Of a stretch of DNA of 64,000 nucleotides, positions 50,651 through 62,300 are shown one piece after another. The stretch is from Defluviitaleaceae bacterium. Lineage in GTDB: Bacteria > Bacillota > Clostridia > Lachnospirales > WRBF01. The stretch lies in assembly GCA_009784685.1 (NCBI GenBank), contig WRBF01000003.1:1-64000 (forward strand), given 5' to 3'. Position 1 is the stretch's first letter. Every line of letters starts with the position of its first letter. Below the pieces are notes generated by a model that was not told the DNA's origin, did no database searches, and was given only the letters and a program-made list of their open reading frames with translations. The translations under genes were made by a program, and so were the position numbers.

Positions 50651-52417
50651 CTATTGACTATAAACATTATAGTCCTTTATCTTCATCTGCACAGAAACAT
50701 CACCGTTATACTCATTTATATCAATATTGTATACAGCATCCATACAAAGCGTTGTATGGCGTAATATCCCTGCTAAAACCTTTTGTGTATCATATGTATC
50801 AAATATACCCAACAGCTTTTCTTTTAAAACATCAACATTTTCAAATAAGACCGCTTTGATCCTTTTTTTCTCATCCATATCAGACAGTGTAAAAATAACC
50901 GTATTTTTAGCCTCTATAGCTTTAACGCTTAAAACTTTAAGAGAGTATGTAACAAAAAAGGGCTGCCTATTTCCTTTACCAAATGGTGCCATTATATCAA
51001 TATTTTTAGCAAGTCGAAATGTTATATCGCTGATATCCAGTTTATGATCTATAAGTATTTTCTCTGTGAAATCATCACCTGTCAGCAGGCAATTTTTGTT
51101 TAATCTGTTGCGTAATTCATCTATGTTTTCCGGTAATATGGTAAGCCCTGCTGCCATCGGATGTCCCCCAAAGCGTTCAAGTATATCAGCACATTCACAA
51201 AGCTCTCGCTGCATATTATACCCTTCTATTGAACGCCCGGAACCCTTTGCAGCATCACCGTTTGAAGTCAAAACAAACGTCGGGCGGTACATCCGCTCTT
51301 TAACCCTTCCGGCGATAATCCCCGCTATGCTTTCGTGTATTTCATCATCATAAAAAACAATAACCTTATCAAGAGGGGCTTCTTTCAAAGCGTTCATAAC
51401 CTTATCAGTTTCCACATTCGTAAGAAGTTTGCGCTCTTCGTTAAGCTCGACCAAATGAACGGCAAGCTCTTCTGCTCGCTCGTCGGATTCTGTTAATAAA
51501 AGCTCGACAGCACGTTCAGCCTGTTCAAGCCTTCCCGTTGCATTGATGCATGGACCTATTATGAACCCTATATGAAACTCAGTGATTTCTTTATCAGATA
51601 TATTTCGTTCTTTAATAAGCGCATACAAGCCTCTGTTGATTTGTTTGTTGCTATTTAAAATATCAAGACCGTTTTTAGCAAAAACCCTGTTTTCGTCAAA
51701 TAAATCAACAATGTCACAAAATGTTGCCAACGCTGCCATTACAAGCAGTTCATCATGCAAAGAAAACTCTGTTTTCATGTATTTATGAAAATATTTTGCA
51801 AACTTAAAACAAAGCCCGCCGGCACACATAAGTTTAAATGGATATTCACAATCAGGACGTTTTGGGTTTACAAACGCATCAGCATTCGGGAATATCGCCT
51901 CGTCCTCTGCAATTTCAAGCTCGTGATGGTCAATAATTACTACACTAACCCCTAAAGATTTTGCATACTCAATTTCTTCAACAGCTGAAGTTCCATTATC
52001 GCAAGCGATTATCACCTCCGCACCTTTTTCCCGCAGAGAGGCTATTGATGATTTATTAAGTCCGTAGCCATCTTCTTCTCGAATTGGTATGTAATATGAA
52101 ACCTCGCCGCCGAAATTTTTGATTGTCTTGTATAAAATTACAGTGCTAGTAACACCGTCAACATCATAATCACCATAAATTACAATTTTTTTGCCATCTT
52201 TTATATATTTTTTTAAAAGCTCTGCGGCTTTTTTCATGTCTTTCATTGTGCCTTCATCATTTTGAAACTCAAGCTTAGGGTTTAAGAATTTTATCGCTGT
52301 ATTTTTAGTTCTTATCCCTCTGTTTACAAGTATTTGAGCCGTTATTTCATCTATGTTAAGAATTTCCGACATAAGCTTCAAGTCGGCAGTTTCCTTTTTT
52401 ATTTCCCAAATGGACAT
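50651..52417 (-). CDS. recJ: Single-stranded-DNA-specific exonuclease RecJ
   Basis: 588 residues from ATG 52417 (AAAGGAG seven bases upstream; an ATG ten codons earlier has no site). DHH motifs are IVIYGDYDVDGVTSTVILY, CDNGTS, VVIIDHHELE and GGLCFKF; DHHA1 shows GRVKERMYRPTFVL and RFGGHPMAAG. It degrades single strands 5' to 3' in repair and recombination. It is divergent from a D,D-carboxypeptidase gene. Confidence 0.96.
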   Translation of the reverse strand: MSIWEIKKETADLKLMSEILNIDEITAQILVNRGIRTKNTAIKFLNPKLEFQNDEGTMKDMKKAAELLKKYIKDGKKIVIYGDYDVDGVTSTVILYKTIKNFGGEVSYYIPIREEDGYGLNKSSIASLREKGAEVIIACDNGTSAVEEIEYAKSLGVSVVIIDHHELEIAEDEAIFPNADAFVNPKRPDCEYPFKLMCAGGLCFKFAKYFHKYMKTEFSLHDELLVMAALATFCDIVDLFDENRVFAKNGLDILNSNKQINRGLYALIKERNISDKEITEFHIGFIIGPCINATGRLEQAERAVELLLTESDERAEELAVHLVELNEERKLLTNVETDKVMNALKEAPLDKVIVFYDDEIHESIAGIIAGRVKERMYRPTFVLTSNGDAAKGSGRSIEGYNMQRELCECADILERFGGHPMAAGLTILPENIDELRNRLNKNCLLTGDDFTEKILIDHKLDISDITFRLAKNIDIMAPFGKGNRQPFFVTYSLKVLSVKAIEAKNTVIFTLSDMDEKKRIKAVLFENVDVLKEKLLGIFDTYDTQKVLAGILRHTTLCMDAVYNIDINEYNGDVSVQMKIKDYNVYSQ

Positions 52418-52576
52418 GTTAACTCCTTTAAAAAAATCAATGATCAATCTGATTTATTTTACATTACTTTACTCAAAAAAGCAAATTTAAACCTTATTAA
52501 TTCGTATAATCTTAAAAAAGGGGAAATACTATCTTTTATGTCTATTATAAAATTAATTTTAACACGGAGGCTAACA

Positions 52577-53755
52577 ATGAAAAAATTAATAACGTTATCT
52601 CTTTTACTTACTTTTATATACCCTGCAAATATTTATGCAGAAGAAACGAAAAAACCTGAAGTAAATGCTCATGGGGCGATTATTATGGACTACAAAACAG
52701 GCAGAGTGCTGTGGGGCAAAAATGAAAATGAACCAATGTCAATGGCGAGCACAACAAAAATAATGACTGCGATAGTCGCTCTTGAAAACGGCAACATGGA
52801 CGACATGGTAACCGTTTCAAAACTTGCGGCGGCTTCGCCTAATGTTCAGATGCACCTTACTCCCGGTGAAAAGATAAGGCTTGGAGACCTTATGTACGCA
52901 CTGATGTACACTTCATACAATGATGCCGCCGTTGCAATAAGTGAACATGTCGGCGGATCGGTTGAAAATTTTTGCAAAATGATGACCGACAAGGCAAAGG
53001 AAATCGGCGCGGTTAATACGCTATTTGAAACTCCAAGCGGGCTTGATAAAGGAGATCATCATTCAACGGCATATGACCTTGCGATTATCGCAAAATATGC
53101 GCTTGATAATGAAGAGTTTATGAGCCTTATCAGCGGGTCTGAAAAAGTGGTTAGAACCGAGCGGCGGGAATACTACCTAGTCAACAAAAACAGGCTGCTG
53201 CGAGAATTTAAAGGCGCAAACGGCATGAAAACCGGCTTTACAAATAAAGCGGGGCATTGCTTTGTAGGAACAGCAAAAAGGGATGATATGCAGCTTATAA
53301 CGGTTGTTTTAGCAAGCGGCTGGGGCAGCAAAGGTCGAGAGCAAAAGTGGGTAGATACTAAAAGACTTATGAATTACGGCTTTGAAAATTACGAATACAA
53401 GGAAGTTATTGTAAAAGACGATGAGGCGGGGAAAATTGAGGTTTATCGCTCAAAAAATACAAACATACCTGCTTTATACAGCGAAGGTCTGATTATACCG
53501 GTAAACAAAGAAGAACTCGAAATTATTTCTGTTCATGAAGAAATCCCCGAATCTTTAAAGGCTCCGGTTGTTTTGGGCGATAAACTGGGCACGGCTAAAG
53601 TTTATTTAGGTGATCAGTTGTACACCGAAATTTCAATTATTGCATCAGAAGGCGCAGAAAGACATGACCTTAAAACTTCACTTGAAAAAGTTATAAGCAG
53701 TTGGATTGGGCTTTCTACCTGGGCAGATGTTAAGGTTGAGCTGCCGGAGTTTTAG
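52577..53755 (+). CDS. dacF-like: D-alanyl-D-alanine carboxypeptidase
   Basis: 392 residues from ATG 52577 (CGGAGG upstream). The signal peptide ends near NIYA. Penicillin-binding motifs are ASTTKIMTA (SxxK), TSYNDAA (SxN) and MKTGFTNKAGH (KTG); a PBP5-like C-terminal domain follows at about 270-360. It trims the terminal D-Ala from wall peptides; DacF-like members act in spore cortex modification. The upstream in-frame extension to 52334 has no signal peptide and overlaps recJ, so it is rejected. Confidence 0.93.
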   Translation: MKKLITLSLLLTFIYPANIYAEETKKPEVNAHGAIIMDYKTGRVLWGKNENEPMSMASTTKIMTAIVALENGNMDDMVTVSKLAAASPNVQMHLTPGEKIRLGDLMYALMYTSYNDAAVAISEHVGGSVENFCKMMTDKAKEIGAVNTLFETPSGLDKGDHHSTAYDLAIIAKYALDNEEFMSLISGSEKVVRTERREYYLVNKNRLLREFKGANGMKTGFTNKAGHCFVGTAKRDDMQLITVVLASGWGSKGREQKWVDTKRLMNYGFENYEYKEVIVKDDEAGKIEVYRSKNTNIPALYSEGLIIPVNKEELEIISVHEEIPESLKAPVVLGDKLGTAKVYLGDQLYTEISIIASEGAERHDLKTSLEKVISSWIGLSTWADVKVELPEF

Positions 53756-53774
53756 ATAGTAAGTTATACTCAAA

Positions 53775-53814
53775 AAAAGGGCTGACCAAATCTTTGATTG
53801 TGGCAGCCCTTTTT
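53775..53814. terminator. Bidirectional terminator
   Basis: AAAAGGGCTG (53775-53784) pairs with CAGCCCTTTT (53804-53813) and is bounded by A and T runs. It lies between the carboxypeptidase gene and convergent fhs. Confidence 0.9.
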
Positions 53815-53834
53815 ATATCCTAAATAGTCAAAAT

Positions 53835-55505
53835 CTAAAACAACCCGGAAATATTCCCATTCTCATCAATATCAATTTTCTCAGCCGAAGGAACTTTAGG
53901 AAGACCCGGCATAGTCATTATTTCCCCGGTTAAAACTACTAAAAATCCTGCACCGGCAGATACTTTAACTTCGCTTATGTTAACTTCGAAACCAGTAGGA
54001 GCTCCTAACAGATCAGGATTATCAGAGAAAGAATATTGGGTTTTTGCCATACATACAGGCAAATTTCCAAAACCCATTTTGTTTATTCTTGATATGTTGG
54101 CTTTTGCTTTGTTTGAAAGCTTAATGCCGTCTGCTCCGTAAATTTTCGTGCAAATTGCTTCAACTTTAGCTTCGACCGGAAGATCAAGATCGTATAAATA
54201 TTTGAAATCCGCAGGTTTAGTGTCGAGTATTTCAACAACTTTTTCAGCAAGTTCTCTTCCGCCTTCGCCGCCTTTTGCCCAAACATTTGATACAACAAAT
54301 GCTGTGTCCATCTCGTTGCAAAGTTCTTTAACAACAGCTAACTCTTTTTCCGTATCACTGACAAAATGATTGAGCGAACAAACGACAGGCACACCGAACT
54401 TTTGAAGATTTGAAATATGTCTTTTTAAGTTCACAACGCCTTTTTTAACAGCTTCCACATTTTCAGCCGATAAATCTTCTTTTTTAACGCCGCCATTATA
54501 TTTAAGAGCACGGATAGTTGCAACTAAAACCACTGCATCCGGATTCAAGTTAGCTTTTCTACATTTAATATCAAAGAATTTTTCAGCTCCAAGATCTGCG
54601 CCAAAACCCGCTTCAGTTACTGTTACATCGGCCAATTTAAGAGCTAATTTTGTCGCTCTAACAGAGTTACAACCATGCGCTATATTTGCAAACGGACCAC
54701 CATGGATAATCGCCGGGGTATGTTCAAGTGTTTGCACTAAATTTGGCTTTATCGTTTCTTTTAAAAGAACTGCCATTGCTCCGTTTGCACCTAAGTCACC
54801 TGCTGTAACAGGTTGATTCTGTGTGTTATATCCTATTATAATTTCACCAAGGCGTTTTTTAAGATCCATAAGGTTTTCAGCAAGACAAACGATTGCCATA
54901 ACTTCGGACGCAACGGTAATTTGAAAACCATCTTCACGAGGAACGCCGTTTGATTTTCCGCCGAGTCCAACAACGACATTTCTAAGGGCTCTGTCGTTCA
55001 TATCAAGAGTACGCTTCCAAGTTATTTGACGTTGATCAATCTGAAGGGTGTTCCCTTGCTGAATATGGTTGTCAATCATCGCTGAAAGAAGATTATTCGC
55101 CGCTGTCATAGCATGAAGGTCGCCTGTGAAATGAAGATTTATGTCCTCCATAGGTACGATTTGCGCATAACCCCCGCCTGCTGCCCCGCCTTTAACTCCC
55201 ATACAAGGACCGAGAGAAGGTTCACGAAGGGCAACAATAGCCTTTTTACCAATAAGGTTTAATGATTGACCAAGACCAACAGTTGTTGTAGTTTTACCTT
55301 CACCTGCGGGGGTCGGGTTTATAGCCGTAACAAGTACCAGTTTGCCATCCTTTTTGTCCTTTAAGCTCTCATATAGACCATCGTCTATTTTCGCTTTGTA
55401 CTTACCATACATATCCAAATAGTCGGGGCTGATACCAAAGCTTTCAGCAACTTTAGTAATCGGGCTCATTTTTGCTTCTTGAGCAATTTGAATGTCTGAT
55501 TTCAT
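53835..55505 (-). CDS. fhs: Formate-tetrahydrofolate ligase
   Basis: This 556-residue protein has the ATP loop [50 protein letters not shown] and [16 protein letters not shown]. It makes 10-formyl-THF from formate, the first methyl-branch step in acetogens and a common one-carbon entry in Clostridia. GGAGAGAG precedes the ATG. Confidence 0.99.
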   Translation of the reverse strand: MKSDIQIAQEAKMSPITKVAESFGISPDYLDMYGKYKAKIDDGLYESLKDKKDGKLVLVTAINPTPAGEGKTTTTVGLGQSLNLIGKKAIVALREPSLGPCMGVKGGAAGGGYAQIVPMEDINLHFTGDLHAMTAANNLLSAMIDNHIQQGNTLQIDQRQITWKRTLDMNDRALRNVVVGLGGKSNGVPREDGFQITVASEVMAIVCLAENLMDLKKRLGEIIIGYNTQNQPVTAGDLGANGAMAVLLKETIKPNLVQTLEHTPAIIHGGPFANIAHGCNSVRATKLALKLADVTVTEAGFGADLGAEKFFDIKCRKANLNPDAVVLVATIRALKYNGGVKKEDLSAENVEAVKKGVVNLKRHISNLQKFGVPVVCSLNHFVSDTEKELAVVKELCNEMDTAFVVSNVWAKGGEGGRELAEKVVEILDTKPADFKYLYDLDLPVEAKVEAICTKIYGADGIKLSNKAKANISRINKMGFGNLPVCMAKTQYSFSDNPDLLGAPTGFEVNISEVKVSAGAGFLVVLTGEIMTMPGLPKVPSAEKIDIDENGNISGLF

Positions 55506-55520
55506 ATGTACTCTCTCCTT

Positions 55521-55537
55521 AGAGCCTGTTAGGCTCT
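55521..55537. promoter_or_regulatory. Perfect 7-bp hairpin next to the fhs ribosome site
   Basis: AGAGCCT-GTT-AGGCTCT is at 55521-55537. On the minus strand it lies between the trmL stop and the fhs Shine-Dalgarno sequence. It may reduce read-through, or protect or block the fhs start. Confidence 0.5.
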
Positions 55538-55995
55538 TATTTTAAACCTATAAATCCATTTTGCCTTAAAGCCTCGTAAAGCACAATTGCAACGCTGTTT
55601 GAAAGGTTTAACGAGCGATTATTTGGAATCATAGGTATTCTGATACAATTTTCGGCATATTTATTTAATATTTCATCCGGAATTCCCCTAGTTTCCTTTC
55701 CGAACATAATATATGAATCTTTTGAATAGCTAACATTTGTATAGCACTTAATCCCTTTTGTTTCAACCATAAAAACTTGAGGATTATTATTTTTCAACAA
55801 AAAATCCTCAAAATTATCGTAATATGAGACATCTAAAAGATGCCAATAATCAAGCCCCGACCTGCGTACTGCTTTTTCGCTTGTATCAAAAGCCAACGGT
55901 TTAATCAAGTGAAGTTTTGCGTCTGCAGCAACACATGTGCGGCCTATATTGCCTGTATTCTGGGGTATTTCCGGTTCATGAAGAACTATATTCAT
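55537..55995 (-). CDS. trmL: tRNA (cytidine(34)-2'-O)-methyltransferase
   Basis: This 152-residue SPOUT-class protein has [43 protein letters not shown] and [28 protein letters not shown]. It methylates the wobble base of leucine tRNAs. It overlaps cheX by four bases (ATGA). Confidence 0.96.
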   Translation of the reverse strand: MNIVLHEPEIPQNTGNIGRTCVAADAKLHLIKPLAFDTSEKAVRRSGLDYWHLLDVSYYDNFEDFLLKNNNPQVFMVETKGIKCYTNVSYSKDSYIMFGKETRGIPDEILNKYAENCIRIPMIPNNRSLNLSNSVAIVLYEALRQNGFIGLK

Positions 55996-56465
55996 CCTCT
56001 TATCAATATGTCTATAGTAAAAACATCCCCGCTGGCAAATGAAAGAGGAACGCTGATTAACTTTTCTTCCGGAAGGACTTTTGAAACGGCACCGGGGACT
56101 GTTCCTGCATCAAGAATTGGCGGTTTTATATCCACTGTTGCCCCTTTTGAAGCAATCATTGTTGCAACATTTCCGGATATCATATTTCCAAGTTCCGATA
56201 CTGCACTTTTCGCTATATCGTTAAAAGACTCAACGGGCATTCCCATCATCATTTTCGATGCAATGTAGCGCGCCAAAGGCTCACCCATACCATAAATTCC
56301 GTAGCCTGATACACTACCGAAAAACTCTATAGTTATAGCAATCGGCTCGCTAGAATAAGGGAGACTTTTTACCTTAACAGCTCCAAGAGCCGGCTTTTCT
56401 CCACATACTGTATTTATTGTATTTTGAGCACCCTGAATAAACGGGTTTATATATTCGACATTCAT
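55992..56465 (-). CDS. cheX: CheX-type chemotaxis phosphatase
   Basis: This 157-residue protein has the CheC/CheX active-site helix DIAKSAVSELGNMISGNVA, with the ExxN pair (E and N in SELGN), and MNVEYINPFIQGAQNTINTV at the start. CheX removes the phosphate from CheY or related receivers. No other chemotaxis gene is in the window. GGATGAA-type ribosome site upstream. Confidence 0.88.
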   Translation of the reverse strand: MNVEYINPFIQGAQNTINTVCGEKPALGAVKVKSLPYSSEPIAITIEFFGSVSGYGIYGMGEPLARYIASKMMMGMPVESFNDIAKSAVSELGNMISGNVATMIASKGATVDIKPPILDAGTVPGAVSKVLPEEKLISVPLSFASGDVFTIDILIRG

Positions 56466-56535
56466 GTTTCATCCCACCCAAGCTTCTAAGAGGTATGCAA
56501 GCATAGTATACCATGGTGTTATTATATCACTTTTT

Positions 56536-56934
56536 TTACTCGTTGACAAACTCTATATCAAAATCTTCCGGGTCTTCTTCTTCGTTTTTGTTAAATATGC
56601 CGCTAAGTTTGCCTAAAATGCCCGGAACCATATCTACAAGCTTATTCATGCTGTCTTGGTTTTTAATATTGACTAGCTGGACATTGCCGTCGTTTATTAC
56701 CAGAACAGCTGAAGGCATAATTTTCGCACCTACTCCGCCTAAGCTTCCGGATTTATCTTTCGGTTCTTGCTTGCCTTCATTACCGCCGGCACCAACGCCG
56801 AAAACTACGTCAACAAGCGGGAGTATTATTGTGTTTCCGAATTCGATAGGCTCCCCCACTACAGTTTTAGATGAAATAAAGTTTTCCATCTTGCTAAATA
56901 ACACTTCAAGATTTGAGCTTGCTGCATTTGCCAT
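56536..56934 (-). CDS. gerW: GerW/YtfJ-family sporulation protein
   Basis: 132 residues from ATG 56934 (GAAAGGATG upstream), starting MANAASSNLEVLF. The family part is SKTVVGEPIEFGNTIILPLVDVVFGVGAGGNEG with GGVGAKIMPSAVLVINDG. GerW (YtfJ) is a spore protein needed for normal germination in B. subtilis. It lies next to a DUF2953 gene, as in the ytfI-ytfJ pair there. Confidence 0.92.
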   Translation of the reverse strand: MANAASSNLEVLFSKMENFISSKTVVGEPIEFGNTIILPLVDVVFGVGAGGNEGKQEPKDKSGSLGGVGAKIMPSAVLVINDGNVQLVNIKNQDSMNKLVDMVPGILGKLSGIFNKNEEEDPEDFDIEFVNE

Positions 56935-56969
56935 TGATATCATCCTTTCAATTTAAAAACTAAAAACAT

Positions 56970-57788
56970 TTACAACACAGATTTTATTATCTTCCAAATC
57001 GGTTTTACACGTACAAACCGTATAGTAGGCAAAATTATACTAAGTAAATTAAACCATCCTTTTGCATGAATGTCAATTTCAAATATCTCATTTTCAAAAT
57101 CAGCCTCAACCAATATTTGATCTGCTTGGCTTACTTTAATAAACGGCTTTATAGAGCTGATTGCGGCTAATGTTATTCCTGTGTCAAACGGGTTAGACAT
57201 TCCAAAAAGGCATTTGATTTTCAGCTTTTTTGGCTTTATTGCATTTATTATTTCTTTTAGCAGCTTTAATGTCGCTTTTAAAACCGTTTTTTTATGCGGA
57301 TAATTTTTAAAATCCTTAATTGATACCCATAAAGATTTTATCCTTTTCCATCTTTCCGCTTTTCTTTCTTTTTTAAAGCGGCGTTTTTCGCTTTTAGAGC
57401 TTTCAAAAGTGTTCGTTTCCTTGTTATTATCCGGCTTTTCTTTAGAAGTTTCATCAGTTTGAGCATCTGAACTTTCCAAAGTTTTTTCTTTAAGAGATTC
57501 CTCAGATTTTTCTCCACTTGATGCCATATTTAATTTTTTGCGAAATATCCATAATATACGAAGGGTTATAGGATCTTTAAGCGTGCTGTCACCGCTGACT
57601 ATTACAGTACGCAAAAAGGTCGATATCTTGAATTTATATTCCGTTTTTGATTTATGAGTTACCGCAATTTTATAATATAAGGGAGCACAGATTATATATG
57701 CAAATACCACCAACAAAAAAAGCAGTATGAAAAGCAATACAAGTGCTATTATTCCTATTATGTTTAAGACGGTTAAAAACGCACCCAT
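56970..57788 (-). CDS. DUF2953 membrane protein (YtfI-like)
   Basis: This 272-residue protein has an N-terminal hydrophobic helix (about 5-33), a charged linker (95-160, Lys/Glu/Ser-rich) and the DUF2953 part ending KIKCLFGMSNPFDTGITLAAISSIKPF. It is co-transcribed with gerW, as ytfI with ytfJ in Bacillus, so a role in spores is likely but unproven. Confidence 0.82.
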   Translation of the reverse strand: MGAFLTVLNIIGIIALVLLFILLFLLVVFAYIICAPLYYKIAVTHKSKTEYKFKISTFLRTVIVSGDSTLKDPITLRILWIFRKKLNMASSGEKSEESLKEKTLESSDAQTDETSKEKPDNNKETNTFESSKSEKRRFKKERKAERWKRIKSLWVSIKDFKNYPHKKTVLKATLKLLKEIINAIKPKKLKIKCLFGMSNPFDTGITLAAISSIKPFIKVSQADQILVEADFENEIFEIDIHAKGWFNLLSIILPTIRFVRVKPIWKIIKSVL

Positions 57789-57906
57789 AAAAGTATCACC
57801 ATAGTAATTATTGCCCTATTATCGTATAATCTATCAACCTATTATAAAGCTGTTCATATTTAATTGCAAGGATATCCTCATTAAACTCAAAAAATCAAAA
57901 AAATAT

Positions 57907-57934
57907 AAACGGCGCAGCACACGCTGCGCCGTTT
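57907..57934 (-). terminator. Terminator of gltS
   Basis: AAACGGCGCAGC (57907-57918) and GCTGCGCCGTTT (57923-57934) pair perfectly around ACAC. On the minus strand the hairpin is followed by a T-rich stretch (57906 down to about 57890). It closes the gltS transcript. Confidence 0.9.
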
Positions 57935-57963
57935 GCTCGTCGCCAACTCTTAATTTTTATTTA

Positions 57964-59199
57964 TTAAGCAAAAGTCGTGATTAAGAATATAATAGTCGGT
58001 ATCGCCACAATATCAACAAATACTGCACCGCCAAGCGGTACAATCATAAACGCTTTAGGCGAGCGAAGGTTATATTTTTCGCAAATCGCACCCATACAAA
58101 CAACGGCTGTCGCAGCAATTCCCGTACCCCAACCCGCATAGCCGCCGGTCATAACCGCACTGTCGTAATTTTTGCCCATTGCACGGAACAGTATGAATAT
58201 TGCAACCAAAATAAGGAATATCCATTGAACTGCAACAATTGCAAGAAGCGGAACAGCAAGGTCAATAAGTTCCCACATACGAAGGTTCATAATAGCCATC
58301 GTCAAGAATATTGACAGACCTACTTCCATTATTAGGTTAATAATTCTTGGATCAAGTTTAAGAAGTTCCTTTTTATCATTAATGTTCCTAAACACAATCG
58401 CTAAGAACATAGCCCCTACGTAATGCGGCAAAGAGAAGTTTGTAATGTCTAAAAGATCAATCAAATCTGCTATCCAAAGCCCACCGAACATAAAGACTAA
58501 AATTATTGAGAAGTGAGACATGAATGACTTTAAACTGAACATACCTGTTGGTTCGCTTGCATCTTCTTTTACTTCAATTTTAATCTCATCTGTTTTAATT
58601 TCTACTTTGTTTTTCCTGATAATAAAATCACCAACCGGACCGCCTGTTAAGTTACCAAGAACTAAGCCAAGCGTAGCGGCGGCAACTGCAACTGCTGTCG
58701 CACCATGAACACCAACACCTTCCGCAACAGGACCCCATGCAGCGGCGTTGCCATGCCCGCCAACCATAGATACAGGACCTGCCATAACGCCTAATACAGG
58801 GTGAATTCCGAATAAATATGCCATCCCAACTCCAATTGCTCCTTGAGCCATTGCTAAACCCCAACAAGCAATCAAAAACACAATAAGCAGGCGTCCGCCG
58901 GTTTTAAGCATTTTAAAACTCCCGCTAAAACCTACACAAGTGAAAAATGCAAGCATAAACGGTGTTTGAAAAGTAGTGTCAAAACTAACTTGCATTAAAT
59001 CCGTTGCTCTTAGTATCCAAACTAAGATTGAGCAGAGAAAACCTCCGATTACAGGTGCAGGAATACACATTTTTTCTAAAAACTTAACCCTGTCTCGTAT
59101 CGCATAACCAAGCAAAAGCAGCACGCTCGCAAGTGCGGCTACCCCAACCATGTTAATGCTTAATACTCGTATTCCCGCTTCATTAATTGCAATATTCAA
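57964..59199 (-). CDS. gltS: Sodium/glutamate symporter
   Basis: This 411-residue protein starts at TTG 59199 (AAAGGGGAG six bases upstream). It has about ten to twelve membrane helices and GltS hallmarks: MAGPVSMVGGHGNAAAWGP and GGYAGWGTGIAATAVVCMGA, the two re-entrant signature loops. It takes up glutamate with sodium ions. Flanked by terminators on both sides, it is a single-gene unit. Confidence 0.96.
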   Translation of the reverse strand: MNIAINEAGIRVLSINMVGVAALASVLLLLGYAIRDRVKFLEKMCIPAPVIGGFLCSILVWILRATDLMQVSFDTTFQTPFMLAFFTCVGFSGSFKMLKTGGRLLIVFLIACWGLAMAQGAIGVGMAYLFGIHPVLGVMAGPVSMVGGHGNAAAWGPVAEGVGVHGATAVAVAAATLGLVLGNLTGGPVGDFIIRKNKVEIKTDEIKIEVKEDASEPTGMFSLKSFMSHFSIILVFMFGGLWIADLIDLLDITNFSLPHYVGAMFLAIVFRNINDKKELLKLDPRIINLIMEVGLSIFLTMAIMNLRMWELIDLAVPLLAIVAVQWIFLILVAIFILFRAMGKNYDSAVMTGGYAGWGTGIAATAVVCMGAICEKYNLRSPKAFMIVPLGGAVFVDIVAIPTIIFLITTFA

Positions 59200-59336
59200 T
59201 TAAAACTCCCCTTTCCTTATTTTGTCCGCTAACCAAGCTCTTTGCGCTAGAAGACCACTCTTCAAAGTATAATCCACATATTACCAAACATCTTGTGTCT
59301 TAGCAAGAGAAATTTGTCGAAAATACATATTATTAC

Positions 59337-59376
59337 GCAAAAAAACTCGACGAGATTTAACCCGCCGAGTTTTTTG
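59337..59376 (-). terminator. Terminator of the S15 hydrolase gene
   Basis: AAAAACTCG (59341-59349) pairs with CGAGTTTTT (59366-59374), with T runs on the minus-strand side. It lies 12 bp after the stop of the secreted hydrolase gene. Confidence 0.85.
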
Positions 59377-59388
59377 TTGTTTTTTAGT

Positions 59389-62300
59389 CTATCTAAGTTC
59401 GAATGTTACAACGTTGCTGCCGTTATTTCTTATGTCATATAAGATAGTACATCCTTCAAGTATATGACCTTCACCAAACACATAAGCGCCTCTGTGGTTC
59501 GCATTTGCACCAGGAAGCGTAAAGCTTGATTCAAAGCGGTTGTAAGAAATATCACTAAATGTTTGAGTAACCCAGAAACTTATAGCCCACTGCCTTGAAT
59601 TTCTTGCAGTTTCCCCAATTCTGATAAAGTCAGCCGGGGAGGTAGTCAAAGCAAATGTGATAATATCAAGATTAATTATCCTGCCTGTAGCTCCTCTACC
59701 TATTGCGATTTCCCAAGTTTCTGTTATTGATTCTGATGATACAAGTCTCGCAATTATAGATATTTCAGAAGGTAAATTAAAGCGAGCCCTTATATATGAC
59801 TCTATCGCTTCTGTTCTTTGTACCGAATCCATGATTGCATCAAAAGGAACAAGTATTTCTAATTTTTCCTGTATACCATACTCATCGAATAATTCGCCTC
59901 TGATATTTTCATAAACTTCAATCACAAGCTCATCTTCAACAAAAAGAGGGCTAATAGAAGGGATATCAACGAAAGTATTTGCTCCGGTTCTAATTGTTAC
60001 TTCCGGCGGGTTTTCAGGTGTTAAAGTATAGCGGTAGTCGGTTGTGAAAACCATAATCGCTAATTGCGTACCTGCTTCAAATTCCCAGTCCATTGTTTGG
60101 AACGAGAACACATATGTATTAAACTCGCCCGGTTCCGGAATTATGCTTTGGAAATAGAAGTTAGGGATAAAGTTTTGATGCCCTGCTTCCATATAAGTTC
60201 TGCCGCGGGTAAGTCCTTCAAATCCTTCAGCAACAGTATGGAAATCACAAACAGTTATGATGTCTGTTTGGTTAGGGTTTTGAATATCAGCGTGACCCAT
60301 AGTAAGCTTTTTGTAATCAATCCAGAAGTTGTTGCCTGATGGATTAACAGGTGGGTTAGGAGCTAAAATATTGATAGCACCAACACCGTTATGAGCAGGT
60401 ATAGTTCTTACAATATGTGTGTTTATACCCGCTCCTGCTCCTGCTGCGCCTGTGCCAAATGTACGCCCTTGGCTTGCAGGGCGTATTTCAACAAGAGCTG
60501 CTGAAATATTACCGAATGGGCGGTCAGAAGCGGCTTCAATACTTGCTACAATTGTTCCGCTCATTCTTACATCTTCTTCGATATCAATTACAAAAGCAAG
60601 TCTTTCTGTGCTTTGTGCTCCAAGGTTATTAACGTTAAACAAAGCTCTTTCCCAGTTAGCAAGCCGAGAAGCACGAGTGCCGTCGGCAACTATTGCACCT
60701 ACACCACCATCACGATCAAAAAATGCCGGGGAAACAAATTGTGAACCGGCAGCAGGTGCTGCAGTAGCATTCCACCTTGGATTCCAGTGATTTTGAGCAT
60801 CTTGAATAGTAAATTCACGAGATTCAGGAACCGCAAACCCTAAAGTACCTGTAGTGTTGGTTGGATTTTCCCATGAAGGCGTTAAGAAATATCTTCTGTA
60901 AGCAGCACCGGCAATTGGCCAGCTGTCAAAGCTTTCATAAGCTCCAGTAACGCTGCTTTGAATTTGAACTTTAGGCATATCTAAAGCATTGTTTGGAATC
61001 CCATTAAGGAAATGGTCAAACCATAAATGCTGCCAGTCAAACAACGCATCATGCGTATGGAAACCACTGTGACCTGATCTATTAAGAACTACTCTCATTT
61101 CAGCGTTAGAATGCTCAGCAACTGCACGATAGAAAACATCAAAATGTCTTGGCATAACGTTAAAGTCGTTAAGAGCATGCTGCATAATTATACCTGCTGT
61201 AATTCTGTCTGCTGTAGCAAGATAGTTGCGGTCATCCCAAAAACGGTTATAGTTACCGGATGCAATATCCTCAGCTTCTATCATAGCTGCCCAGTGAGCA
61301 TCAGCATTTGCTCTAAGCATTCTGCCTTCGTCAGTATCCGCATGGAAGCGAACGAACGAAGGAATATCTCTGGCTATTGCATTTAAAGATGATGCGGCAC
61401 TTACACCTCTTCTGGTAAAACACAGTAAAGCAAGGTCAGAAGCTTCTTCACCAGGGAAACCTGCATGCCAAGCATTATTTCTGCCCGGATACATAACTGT
61501 GCCGCTTCCACGATGATAGTAATACCAATTAGAAATAGCTGCCTGTGGAATAATTAAGCCAAGTCCTTCAACGCCTGTTGCGGCTGCGGCTATCGGTAAT
61601 GTTCCATTATATGAAACACCAGCCATAGCGACCATACCGTTTGACCAAGAAGTAGCATCAACTTCATAAATAGCGTTTTGGCAAGTAAAAGCACGTGCAT
61701 TGCCGTTAAGCCATTGAATAGCAGCTATTGATGACAACGTTTCACAAATACCGCCTGTTGAAGTAAAACCATCAGAAAATACGTTACCAACAGAGTTAGT
61801 TGCAACTACAGCATAACCACGTACAAACATATATTGAGCAAAAGTTCCGCCGTGGTTAGTGTGCCCGCCACCGCCTGTAGCAGGGACAGGATTTCCGCGT
61901 GTAACAACATTTTCAGGTGCAACAGCAGGACGAGCGGCAGGAATTACGCCGATATCAAGAGTTGCGGCTTGTGTTCCTGTACGCCATACTCTAGCATCAA
62001 CATCCCAATAAATAGCTTCGTCTCTATCCCACGGCCAATCAGCGGCACGAGGCAGTAAACTTTCAACATCAGCAAAAGTAAAATGTGATGTATCCGGAGC
62101 TGCAAATCTAGGGCGGGTAATATCAACTACAGTGAGCGTTAAAGTACCGTCTCTATAAGGGCTTACTTCCAAAAAAGCAGGGATTCTAAGACCGGGAACA
62201 CGCTCTGATTCAACCGGACGGCGAATTGTTGCCCTAATCAAATCACGTTTACCATCACCATCAGTATCAATAGGAAGCTCAATGAAGACTTCTTCTACGA

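Noticed and set aside
52334-52576. Longer D,D-carboxypeptidase start
   Set aside because: It would overlap recJ by over 80 bases on the opposite strand and bury the signal peptide inside the protein.
58652-58867. Trp/Arg/Cys-rich frame opposite gltS
   Set aside because: A shifted-frame reading of the glycine-rich GltS loops, with no signals of its own.
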